Source: an uncultured Leifsonia sp.
GTDB lineage: Bacteria; Actinomycetota; Actinomycetes; Actinomycetales; Microbacteriaceae
Direction of reading: 5' to 3'
Assembly: GCF_945957465.1 (NCBI RefSeq)
Contig: NZ_CAMFLC010000002.1
Span: forward strand, 62,001-126,000
DNA length: 64,000 nucleotides
Shown here piece by piece: positions 1 to 6,925 of the stretch (position 1 is the first letter of the stretch; every line of letters starts with the position of its first letter). The position numbers and the translations under genes are program-made. Under the pieces are notes generated by a model, which worked only from the letters and a program-made list of their open reading frames with translations, had not been told where the DNA came from and made no database searches.

Positions 1-1253
1 CGCGACGATCTGGCTCACCGCCGAGAACGCCCTGGCGCCGTCAGGTCTGGTGCTGATGGCCATCGCCGTGCTGATCGGCGCGACCATCGGGCTGTGGCGG
101 GCACGGGTCGTGCAGATGACCGGCATGGCCGCAGCTGATCGCCCTGCTGCACAGCTTCGTCGGCCTCGCCGCGGTGCTCGTCGGCTGGAACGGCTACCTG
201 TCGCACCCGCATCTGCCCGGTGCGCTCGCCGGAGTGCACAGCGCCGAGGTGGTCATCGGCATCTTCATCGGCGCTGTGACGTTCACCGGCTCGATCGTCG
301 CCTACCTCAAGCTGTCGGCGCGGATCTCGTCGAAGCCGCTGGTGCTGCCCGGCAAGAACGCGCTCAACGTCGGCGCGCTCGTCGTCTTCGTCGCGCTCGC
401 CGTCGGGTACGTGATCACGCCCGAGCTCTGGCTGCTTGCCGCCGTCACCCTGGTCGCCCTGGCGCTCGGAATCCACCTCGTCGCGTCGATCGGCGGCGGC
501 GACATGCCTGTCGTCGTCTCGATGCTCAACAGTTACTCGGGCTGGGCCGCCGCCGCGTCGGGCTTCCTGCTCGACAACGACCTGCTGATCGTCACCGGTG
601 CACTCGTGGGCTCCTCCGGTGCCTACCTGTCGTACATCATGTGCAAGGCGATGAACCGTTCGTTCCTGTCGGTGATCGCGGGAGGGTTCGGCATCGAAGC
701 TCCGGCGGCGACGGGTGCGCAGGAGCAGGGCGAGTATCAGGAGGTCACGGCCGAGCAGACCGCCGAGCTGCTGAAGAGCGCGACCTCCGTGGTCATCACA
801 CCCGGCTACGGCATGGCCGTCGCGCAAGCGCAGTACCCGGTCGCCGAGCTGGTGAAGAAGCTGCGCGAGAGGGGCGTGGAGGTGCGGTTCGGCATCCACC
901 CGGTCGCCGGCCGCCTGCCCGGCCACATGAACGTGCTGCTCGCCGAGGCGCGCGTGCCCTACGACATCGTGTTCGAGATGGACGAGATCAACGACTACCT
1001 GCGGACCACGGATGTCGTGCTCGTCATCGGCGCGAACGACACCGTCAATCCGGCTGCGGCGGAGGACCCGGGCAGCCCGATCGCCGGCATGCCGGTGCTG
1101 CGTGTGTGGGAGGCCGGCCAGGTCGTCGTGTTCAAACGGTCGATGGCCGCGGGCTACGCGGGTGTGCCGAACCCGCTGTTCTACCGGGAGAACGCGCGCA
1201 TGCTGTTCGGCGATGCGCGCCAGGCAGTGGACGAGATCCTGGGGTATTTCTAG
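1..1253 (+). CDS. pntB: NAD(P) transhydrogenase subunit beta, 5'-truncated and frameshifted
   Basis: This is the C-terminal part of the membrane subunit of proton-translocating transhydrogenase, which couples hydride transfer between NADH and NADP+ to the proton gradient. The reading frame is open from the window edge and shows hydrophobic helices, then the NADP(H)-binding dIII domain with its [11 protein letters not shown] loop and the late [10 protein letters not shown] segment. The protein starts in frame 2 (reading [14 protein letters not shown]) but continues in frame 3 ([20 protein letters not shown]). Deleting one G at about 127-128 restores the family sequence, so the window carries a +1 frameshift. 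It could be a real lesion or a consensus error. The GTG at 174 would give only a truncated product. pntA would be expected upstream, outside the window. Confidence 0.9.
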
Positions 1254-1284
1254 AGGTGTCGACTTCGATCGCAGTGGAGGCAGC

Positions 1285-1923
1285 ATGACCGACCCGAGCA
1301 CGCCCCCGGCGCCCGGCTGGTATGCGGACCCGTACCGGGAGGCGCCGCTGCGCTGGTGGGACGGAAGGCAGTGGACCCCGCAGGTCGGCGGTCACGCGCC
1401 GGGCGCGGCCGGCATGGGCGCGCGTCGTCCCCTGCCGGAAAGCACGCCGGTCTACACGCCGTGGATCTGGCTGGTGGTGCTGCTCCCGCTGGTGAGCATC
1501 CTTCTGCTCCTCGTGACGAACCCGTTCAGCGGCTACGCGCACCTCATGCAGAGTCTGGAGACCTCCGCACGCCCGTCGCCTCAGGCCATGCTGGAGGTCT
1601 ACAGCCCGGCGTTCCTCATCGACACCCTCGTGGGCTGGCTGATCTTCGCCGCGATGATCGTCTTCTCCTGGCTCGACTACCGCGAGCTGGGCCGGCGCGG
1701 CCTGGAGCGCCCGTTCCACTGGGCGTGGTCGTTCCTGTCGAGCGCGATCTACGTGATCGGCCGCGGAGTCATCGTGCGCCGCGTCGCGCCCGGTCGCGGC
1801 CTCGTGCCGATCTGGGTGATGATCGCGGTCGTCGGCATCAGCCTGATCGCCACCGGAACGCTTATCGCTGACCTGATGGCGACGATCATCCACGACATGC
1901 CGGCTCCCGGGGTCGGAGCCTGA
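1285..1923 (+). CDS. DUF2510 domain membrane protein
   Basis: The 212-residue protein has an N-terminal DUF2510 motif (PGWYADP, then RWWDGRQWT, residues about 10-32), a short module common in actinobacterial membrane proteins. A short linker and about four hydrophobic segments follow (near 57-77, 113-133, 158-175 and 178-200). The ATG at 1285 is chosen because GGAGG at 1276-1280 lies at good spacing and the DUF2510 motif begins immediately after it. It follows pntB by 31 bases and may be cotranscribed. The molecular function of this family is not known. Confidence 0.85.
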   Translation: MTDPSTPPAPGWYADPYREAPLRWWDGRQWTPQVGGHAPGAAGMGARRPLPESTPVYTPWIWLVVLLPLVSILLLLVTNPFSGYAHLMQSLETSARPSPQAMLEVYSPAFLIDTLVGWLIFAAMIVFSWLDYRELGRRGLERPFHWAWSFLSSAIYVIGRGVIVRRVAPGRGLVPIWVMIAVVGISLIATGTLIADLMATIIHDMPAPGVGA

Positions 1924-1993
1924 CGACCCGGTGTCGGGCCGCGCACGGAACGTCCGTTATGATGGTCGTCGTGCGTCCGCCCGCGGGCGCTCA

Positions 1994-2083
1994 GGAGACG
2001 TCGCATAGTCAGGCCTAGTGCACCACCCTGCTAAGGTGGAGTGCCCGTTAAGGGCACCGTGGGTTCAAATCCCACCGTCTCCG
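1994..2083 (+). tRNA. tRNA-Ser (anticodon GCT)
   Basis: The acceptor stem GGAGACG (1994-2000) pairs with CGTCTCC (2076-2082) and is followed by discriminator G at 2083. The anticodon arm is CCACC-CTGCTAA-GGTGG, with GCT at 2030-2032. A long variable arm and the T-loop GGTTCAAATCC follow, as expected of class II tRNA-Ser. CCA is not encoded. The 3' end directly abuts an integrase gene, so this tRNA is the probable chromosomal attachment site of the adjacent island. Confidence 0.96.
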
Positions 2084-2129
2084 CAACAAAAGTGCTGATA
2101 GGCGATAGTTTATAAAGCTATGTGGCGCA
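2050..2129 (+). other. Probable attachment site (attL) overlapping the tRNA-Ser 3' end
   Basis: The 3' half of tRNA-Ser and the 46 bases up to the integrase stop codon form the usual position for the core of a tRNA-targeting tyrosine recombinase. This is inferred from position only. I found no second copy of the tRNA 3' end by eye inside the window, so the partner site is not identified. Confidence 0.45.
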
Positions 2130-3254
2130 CTAGTCGAGGCCGTTCAAACTTTCAGGAACCGCGCCCCAGGACAGCGCTGGGACAGCAGGTGTGTCCAGAA
2201 GGGCGAGAGCTGCCCGGTTGGCATCAATGCCGAGGACATGAGCGTAGGTGGACAGCAGCACTGTCGGGTTCTTGTGCCCAGACCACTCGGCGGCAGTCTT
2301 GACGTCTACGCCGCGAAGCAGCCAATACGAAATTGCGAAGTGTCTCAGCGCATGGATCGTGAGTCCGCGGCACGTAGTCGCATTCCACTGCACTTGACGG
2401 CGGAACAAGTTTCCTCGCAACTGCTTTCCCGTTTTCGAACGAAACAGGTGTGCTCCGGGAGGAACGCCCTCAACTCGAGGGGCCACGATCTCTAAGGCCC
2501 GCGGGCGCAGAGGAATCGTTCGGGACCGTACCTCGCCAGAGTTGCTCTTCAGTGTCTTTTCGGCGTAGCCATCTGATTGTGCGCGCCATACATGTAACGC
2601 TGGCATCGGAATCTGCGCCACATCTTCAACGCGTAACGCCCTCAGTTCTGACCACCGCAGGCCGGTGAGCCCGAGAAATTCAGTCACCTCGGCCATTGCG
2701 GGGTCAACTAGCCGCTGCGCCGCGATGGTTCTCGACATCTCTTCGGGCGTCCATGTATCCGCTTTGGGTCGCGAAGGGAGGCCGACAACCACAGGCATAC
2801 GAGCACTCCGGACGGGGTTCGCCGGTGCGAAATGTTCTGAGACGGCGTACTCGAATAGAGCGGAGAGGGTGACTCTCATCCGGGTAACGGTTGAACGCGC
2901 GAATCCGCCGGCCAGCAGACCCGCTAGGAGGTCGTGCACGTCGGATGCGGTGATCGTGGATACCGGTCGACGCAGCCACGTCGAAGGCACGTGGCGGAGG
3001 TTGTCCGAGTCGGTACGCCACGTGTGCGGAGAAACGCGCGTCTGCCGGGCGTTGAGAAACCGAGCTATCAACCCGGCGACAGGCAGCAGTGACAAGGAAG
3101 GAGAGGGAATTCCTCCCAGCGAGAGAACGCGGTACTGCTCATTCTCCCAAGCCTGGGCGTCCGCCTTTCGCTCGAATGATCGAGTTCCCACCACTACGTG
3201 GTCCAGAAAGACGCGCACACGATATTTGCCTGAAGGCCGCTTGTCGATTGCCAT
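2130..3254 (-). CDS. Tyrosine recombinase / phage-type integrase
   Basis: The 374-residue site-specific recombinase probably integrates the island into tRNA-Ser. It has an N-terminal arm-binding region (AIDKRPSGKYRVRV), a SAM-like core-binding domain (about 55-145) and a C-terminal catalytic domain. Visible catalytic residues are Arg200 (LTGLRWSEL), His301 and Arg304 (HALRHF), His327 (GHKN) and nucleophile Tyr337 (STYAHV). The ATG overlaps the stop of the upstream excisionase-like gene as TAATG, so the two are probably translationally coupled. The domain set is complete, so the element may still be mobile. Confidence 0.93.
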   Translation of the reverse strand: MAIDKRPSGKYRVRVFLDHVVVGTRSFERKADAQAWENEQYRVLSLGGIPSPSLSLLPVAGLIARFLNARQTRVSPHTWRTDSDNLRHVPSTWLRRPVSTITASDVHDLLAGLLAGGFARSTVTRMRVTLSALFEYAVSEHFAPANPVRSARMPVVVGLPSRPKADTWTPEEMSRTIAAQRLVDPAMAEVTEFLGLTGLRWSELRALRVEDVAQIPMPALHVWRAQSDGYAEKTLKSNSGEVRSRTIPLRPRALEIVAPRVEGVPPGAHLFRSKTGKQLRGNLFRRQVQWNATTCRGLTIHALRHFAISYWLLRGVDVKTAAEWSGHKNPTVLLSTYAHVLGIDANRAALALLDTPAVPALSWGAVPESLNGLD

Positions 3255-3481
3255 TACGGCATCACCACATGGGAACCCGTTAGCTCCTCGACGTCAGCTA
3301 GCCGGTACCGACGTATCCGTGGAGTGAGGTTCACCGGGCTCAGCGGACAGGTCCCTTGATCGACCAGGCGCGCGAGTGTGGTCCGGTCGATTCGGAGTAT
3401 CGCTGCCGTCTCTGCTTCGGTCAGAAGTAATGGCGCAACGGTATTCGCGTTGCTCCGGTCCTGGCCCTTTCTACTGTTCAT
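3254..3481 (-). CDS. Excisionase-like small HTH protein
   Basis: The 75-residue protein has a single MerR/excisionase-type helix-turn-helix (LTEAETAAILRIDRTTLARLVDQG), followed by a wing-like segment ending RYRLADVEEL. Such proteins bend DNA at attachment sites and direct integrases towards excision. It lies immediately upstream of the integrase with a one-base overlap, which supports that role. A role as a plain DNA-binding regulator of the integrase is the alternative. Confidence 0.75.
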   Translation of the reverse strand: MNSRKGQDRSNANTVAPLLLTEAETAAILRIDRTTLARLVDQGTCPLSPVNLTPRIRRYRLADVEELTGSHVVMP

Positions 3482-3533
3482 ATCGCCTCCATCTGCTCTT
3501 ACTTTGGTCTGCGCTCGTTTCGTTGGCGATCAA

Positions 3534-3893
3534 TCACTGAATGCGACTCGAATCGTCGACATCTGGGGACGGCAGCGCTTCCAACTCGAAGCGCGCGGCT
3601 TCGAGGCACAGCGCGATCTGTTGCGCTTGCTCTGCGGCCCTTCGCACGAGGCAAGCAATGAGTCGTTCGCGAACGGATGTAAGGGAGGTCTCGTCTTCAC
3701 GAAGCGATCGCTCGAAGCCTCTTGCCAATCGGCTCAGCACCTCGCCGAAGTTGTAGCCGCCGGCAGCCTCGAGATTCGCAAGGATGTCGCACAGTTCGTG
3801 CGCCGGGATTGGCCTCCCAATAACTGTCACGCTCAAGTGGTGCATCCCGTCGAACAAGTCAATGCTTATCTGTTTTGTACTGCGCATCATCAC
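3534..3893 (-). CDS. Hypothetical island protein
   Basis: The gene encodes about 119 residues. I do not recognise the family. The N-terminal half contains alternating beta-like segments (ISIDLFDGMHHLSVTVIG), and the C-terminal half is strongly helical with Arg/Glu pairs (LRARLIACLVRRAAEQAQQIA type), so a small alpha/beta or helical regulatory protein is possible. The start is ambiguous: GTG at 3893, or ATG at 3890, which overlaps the stop of an upstream 20-codon ORF as TGATG. It lies 52 bases upstream of the excisionase-like gene on the same strand and may be in the same transcript. Confidence 0.65.
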   Translation of the reverse strand: MMMRSTKQISIDLFDGMHHLSVTVIGRPIPAHELCDILANLEAAGGYNFGEVLSRLARGFERSLREDETSLTSVRERLIACLVRRAAEQAQQIALCLEAARFELEALPSPDVDDSSRIQ

Positions 3894-3952
3894 TCCCGGT
3901 TTCCGGAGCTGAACGCGCGGAATAGTGCTTCGTCGATGTTGCTCAGACGCAT
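3890..3952 (-). CDS. 20-residue leader ORF upstream of the island operon
   Basis: ATG at 3952-3950 is preceded by a good ribosome binding site (GGAGGA about 9 bases upstream). It encodes a 20-residue peptide starting MRLSNIDEALF and ends in TGA, which overlaps the next ATG (TGATG). The strong ribosome binding site and the overlap suggest a translated leader that feeds ribosomes into the 119-residue gene. No function is known and it is too short for a homology judgement. Confidence 0.4.
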   Translation of the reverse strand: MRLSNIDEALFRAFSSGNRE

Positions 3953-4025
3953 GTCCTAGTTCCTCCGTCTAGTTGCAGATGACAGTGCCGGTTGGTGCGC
4001 ACAACAGTCAGTGCACACGGCCGAA

Positions 4026-4066
4026 TCTGACAGTGGAAGGCCAGACGAGTGTCAGAATGTGTCAGA
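4026..4066. promoter_or_regulatory. Probable operator between the divergent island genes
   Basis: TCTGACA (4026-4032) faces TGTCAGA (4050-4056), which is repeated directly at 4060-4066. The repeats lie just upstream of the XRE-type regulator gene (ATG 4099), between two divergently transcribed units. Autoregulation by the XRE protein is the simplest reading, but this is inference. Confidence 0.5.
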
Positions 4067-4098
4067 GGTTGCAGGCAAGATCTGGTTTGGGGAGCCTC

Positions 4099-4878
4099 AT
4101 GACTGTGAATCAAAGAGCGGCTGGCGTCGGAACTGGGCGCCTCTTGGCCGAGCAGATGGATAAGCAGCGGACAAGCATCCGTGACCTCGCTTCTCGCGCG
4201 GGATGCGACGAGCGCACCGTTCAACGCGCGATCCGGGGCGAGACCACGCCCAAGACTCGGATCGCCGAAGAGATCGCTGCGGCCCTCGGCGTCACCGCTG
4301 AGGATCTATGGCCACGGTTCGGCATTCGACACGCCATTCACGACGCGACCATCGAAGTCCGATTGTTCCCGTCGCGGGCCCACGTGCCGATCGACCTATG
4401 GCGTGAGATGTTCGAAGCCGCCACCGAGCGCATCGATATCTGCGTCTACGGCGGCACATTCCTCTGGGACGCGCTTCACGGATTCACCCGCATCATCAAA
4501 GACGCGGCCTCGCGCGGCACGAAGATCCGATTTGCGATCGGTGCGCCTGATTCAGTCGGCGTCCTGCAACGCGGCTCCGAAGAGAGGATCGGCGACGCAC
4601 TCGCCGCGCGCTGCAAAATGACGCTGGTGCACCTCGAACCGCTGAACGACGTCGATGGGGTTGAGATTCGCACGCACGGCACGCCGCTCTACACGTCGAT
4701 GTTCTTCATCGACGACATGCTCTACGCCAATCACCACATCTTCGGCTCCCCAGCCGGCGAAAACCCCGTGATCGAGCTCCCCAGAGAGGCCGAGCCCGAG
4801 TTGTGGGACACGTACGCGGTCGCGTTCGATGCTGTGTGGAGCAGTGCGACGCCAGCCGAGTTCCCGATCGAAAGCTGA
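4099..4878 (+). CDS. XRE-type HTH protein with C-terminal PLD-like (DUF5919) domain
   Basis: The 259-residue protein has an N-terminal Cro/CI-type helix-turn-helix (LASRAGCDERTVQRAIRGETTP) and a C-terminal alpha/beta domain. That domain resembles the DUF5919 part of phospholipase-D-like proteins (DICVYGGTFLWD, and a Ser/His-containing HHIFGSPAGENPV near the end). The ATG at 4099 is preferred because GGGGAG precedes it and the HTH follows within 40 residues; upstream in-frame starts add non-conserved sequence. The NUDIX gene begins 4 bases after its stop and an HD gene converges on that. From memory, DUF5919 regulators often sit beside NUDIX or HD genes in actinobacteria, which suggests nucleotide sensing or processing. 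Its ligand is unknown. Confidence 0.8.
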   Translation: MTVNQRAAGVGTGRLLAEQMDKQRTSIRDLASRAGCDERTVQRAIRGETTPKTRIAEEIAAALGVTAEDLWPRFGIRHAIHDATIEVRLFPSRAHVPIDLWREMFEAATERIDICVYGGTFLWDALHGFTRIIKDAASRGTKIRFAIGAPDSVGVLQRGSEERIGDALAARCKMTLVHLEPLNDVDGVEIRTHGTPLYTSMFFIDDMLYANHHIFGSPAGENPVIELPREAEPELWDTYAVAFDAVWSSATPAEFPIES

Positions 4879-4882
4879 GGCA

Positions 4883-5353
4883 GTGGCGCGACTCGACTAC
4901 TACAACGACCCTGACGCGCCGAAGGCGAACAGCGTCGTCCCATCGACCACGGCTGTAGTACTTGACGAGCGGGGGCGCATCGCGCTCGTGCATCGAAAAG
5001 ACAACGGCCTCTGGGCATTGCCCGGCGGCGGCATGGAACTCGGCGAAAGCATTGAGGAGTGCGCTGTGCGCGAAGTCAAGGAAGAGACCGGCCTCGACGT
5101 GGAGCTCACCGGCCTCGTCGGCATCTACACGAACCCCCATCACGTCATGAAGTACGACGATGGAGAAGTCCGGCAGCAATTCTCGATCTGCTACACGACC
5201 AAGCTGATCGGCGGCGAGCTTGCGTTCGACTCCGAGTCGACGGAAATCGCGTGGGTCGAACCCATGGAGATCGCTGCTCTGCCGATGCACCCTTCGATGA
5301 GGCTACGGATCGACCACTACCTCGAGCGACGTGATGGGCCCTACCTCGGCTGA
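4883..5353 (+). CDS. NUDIX hydrolase
   Basis: The 156-residue pyrophosphohydrolase carries a complete Nudix box at about residues 49-71 (G-x5-E-x7-REV-x-EE-x-GL), with the metal-binding REVKEE segment intact. It should cleave a nucleoside diphosphate linked to another group; the substrate cannot be read from the sequence. GTG at 4883 is chosen because it lies 4 bases after the regulator stop and gives the usual N-terminus for the family; the ribosome binding site (GAGG) is close and weak, consistent with coupling. Its 3' end overlaps the convergent HD gene by 13 bases. Confidence 0.88.
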   Translation: MARLDYYNDPDAPKANSVVPSTTAVVLDERGRIALVHRKDNGLWALPGGGMELGESIEECAVREVKEETGLDVELTGLVGIYTNPHHVMKYDDGEVRQQFSICYTTKLIGGELAFDSESTEIAWVEPMEIAALPMHPSMRLRIDHYLERRDGPYLG

Positions 5354-5916
5354 CTGGCCCCAGCGGGAGCCAACCGAAGCTGGTCCTTGATTCGGGCAAC
5401 CGCGGCAAGCAACTCGTCAGACGATCGCGAGACCGCCGCATGCACCGGGTCATCGCGCGAATAGCGAGAAAGGATCTCTGATACGCGCCTGTCGGCCTCG
5501 ATTGGCGTCCCATCGGGCGCCGTGGTCATGTCCGCGTACGTCACTACGTCTAGGACGTCACGGGGTGGTCGATCGAACTCCGCCAGCTCGGCGTCAAGCC
5601 CGCGCTCGATTGCTTCGGCACTGGCTCCCGAGTGGTGGGCAATGAGTGAGACAACCAGAGCGGGCATACCCGCACACTTGGCGAATCTCGCACCATCCAC
5701 GGGATGAAAACCTGTCATAGCGATACTCGGTGCGTAGCCGACGTCATGCAGCCACGCGGCGGCGACGATCGCATCGGCGTCTTTTTCGAGGAGCCTTGGG
5801 GCGATATCGGACGCAGTTTTCGCGACGCCAACGACGTGTGCCCAGCGCTGGGGCATAGCAACCGCCAAACGCTCCCTCGCGAGTGTTCGAGCTCGGTCGA
5901 CAAGGTCCGTGTTCAT
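5341..5916 (-). CDS. HD-domain phosphohydrolase
   Basis: The 191-residue protein has the HD-superfamily metal ligands in order: His27 (RWAHVVG), His57-Asp58 (WLHDVGY), His94/95 (LIAHHSG) and Asp129 (TYADMTT). Enzymes of this family remove phosphate from nucleotides or cyclic nucleotides. The reading frame is complete. The start has no clear ribosome binding site, so it may be leaderless or begin slightly downstream. It converges on the NUDIX gene with a 13-base overlap and completes the regulator/NUDIX/HD cassette of the island. Confidence 0.85.
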   Translation of the reverse strand: MNTDLVDRARTLARERLAVAMPQRWAHVVGVAKTASDIAPRLLEKDADAIVAAAWLHDVGYAPSIAMTGFHPVDGARFAKCAGMPALVVSLIAHHSGASAEAIERGLDAELAEFDRPPRDVLDVVTYADMTTAPDGTPIEADRRVSEILSRYSRDDPVHAAVSRSSDELLAAVARIKDQLRLAPAGASQPR

Positions 5917-6317
5917 CGCTACTTAGCGTAGGCGCATCGCGTGGACACGCGACCCGCAGTTACCCGAAGTCTGTATTGCATCCTCGCGCGGCATGATATG
6001 CGCCGGGCGGCGCTTCAATTGATCGAGTGGTGAGGCTGAAGTTCTACCATTGAACTACACTCGCGCGGCCCGGAACCCCAGTAAAACACTGGGAAGTAAG
6101 GCTGCCGCCCAGACTACCCGTTCAATGGTTTTTGGCCAAACTCACCGTTTACTCACCGCTTTGAACAGGTACTGCTACCGAAGCTCCCTCGAAAGCTCGG
6201 CAACGTGCGCATCCGGTGCGTCATACTCTTTCGCCTCATCGGCGCGGGACTTTGTACCCGCTGCACTGCCTCGCCGTGAGCCCACGCTGGTCGCAGAACT
6301 CGACTGAGGAGGCGGCC
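5917..6317. other. 400-base region without a protein gene
   Basis: This stretch holds the 30-base tRNA-Gly remnant (6035-6064), a short hairpin CCCAGT-AAAAC-ACTGGG (6077-6093) that could act as a weak terminator, and a palindrome TTTGGCCAAA near 6131. It is less GC-rich than the flanks. I see no convincing coding sequence. Confidence 0.6.
6035..6064 (-). pseudogene. Remnant 5' half of a tRNA-Gly gene
   Basis: Read on the minus strand, positions 6064 to 6035 match the first 30 bases of actinobacterial tRNA-Gly(TCC): acceptor GCGAGTG, TA, D-arm GTTCAATGGTAGAAC and the start of the anticodon arm TTCAGC. The expected loop CTTCCAA, the partner stem and the 3' half are missing, so it cannot make a tRNA. 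It probably marks an old integration or deletion end. Confidence 0.7.
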
Positions 6318-6569
6318 ATGTACGGGTGGATGATGGGCGGCGCGGGGGCGTGGTGGATCGTGTGGCTGCTCGTTCCGCTGCTGATCATCGCCGTGGTCGT
6401 CGTGCTGGTCGTCACGCTGACCCGGCGCGGCCCGTCGGGTGGTTCCGGCGCGGTTCCTCCGCCGAACTCGTCGGCGAGGGCGATCCTCGATGAGCGGTAT
6501 GCCCGGGGTGAGATCGATCACGAGGAGTACATCCGGCGACGGGACGAGCTCGGGCGCTCAGGCGGTTAG
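6318..6569 (+). CDS. Small SHOCT-domain membrane protein
   Basis: The 83-residue protein has one strong transmembrane helix (residues about 11-37, IVWLLVPLLIIAVVVVLVV), a short flexible Gly/Pro linker and a C-terminal SHOCT motif (ILDERYARGEIDHEEYIRRRDEL). SHOCT is a short oligomerisation-type helix pair found at the C-terminus of many membrane proteins. The ATG at 6318 has GAGGAGG upstream. It is convergent with csoR. Proteins of this type are often encoded next to copper genes in actinobacteria (from memory), but a direct role in copper handling is only inferred. Confidence 0.85.
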   Translation: MYGWMMGGAGAWWIVWLLVPLLIIAVVVVLVVTLTRRGPSGGSGAVPPPNSSARAILDERYARGEIDHEEYIRRRDELGRSGG

Positions 6570-6589
6570 GCCTCCGATCGGCGCTGGGG

Positions 6590-6892
6590 TCAGGAGCGCA
6601 CGAGGCGGGCGATTGCGTCGCTCGCCTCTTTGATCTTGATGTCGGCCTCGTCGCCGCCCAGCCTGGCGGCGTCCACGACGCAGTGCTTGAGGTGGTCGTC
6701 GAGGAGGCCGACGGCGACGGCCTGCAGGGCGCTGGTGAGGGCGCTGATCTGGGTCAGGATGTCGATGCAGTACTGCTCTTCATCCACCATCCGTGAGATC
6801 CCCCGCGCCTGGCCTTCGATGCGCTTGAGGCGGTTCAGGTACTTGTCTTTGTCGGTGATGTAGCCGTACTCGGTGTGGTCGTGGTCGGTCAT
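6590..6892 (-). CDS. csoR: CsoR-family copper-sensing repressor
   Basis: The 100-residue all-helical repressor has the Cu(I) ligand triad Cys42, His67 and Cys71 of the CsoR family, and the conserved RLKRIEGQARGI helix near the N-terminus. Copper binding releases it from DNA. It is the last gene of the copZ-copA-copB-csoR transcript, 33 bases after copB, with GAAAGG before the ATG. Two matching operators lie upstream of copZ at 11684-11736, so it should control its own operon. Confidence 0.93.
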   Translation of the reverse strand: MTDHDHTEYGYITDKDKYLNRLKRIEGQARGISRMVDEEQYCIDILTQISALTSALQAVAVGLLDDHLKHCVVDAARLGGDEADIKIKEASDAIARLVRS

Positions 6893-6925
6893 CGGGGGCC
6901 TTTCGTCAGTGGGAGAAGGACGGCG

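Larger units (their letters stand above)
2083..6064. mobile_element. Small integrative island at tRNA-Ser
   Basis: The segment starts at a tRNA-Ser with an adjacent integrase and excisionase-like gene, carries accessory genes (unknown protein, XRE/PLD-like regulator, NUDIX, HD), and ends near a 30-base remnant of a tRNA-Gly 5' half at 6035-6064. By eye its codons use A and T at third positions more than the flanking genes do. The right boundary is an inference from the remnant tRNA and the return to very GC-rich genes at 6318; the true far end could lie elsewhere. Confidence 0.5.
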
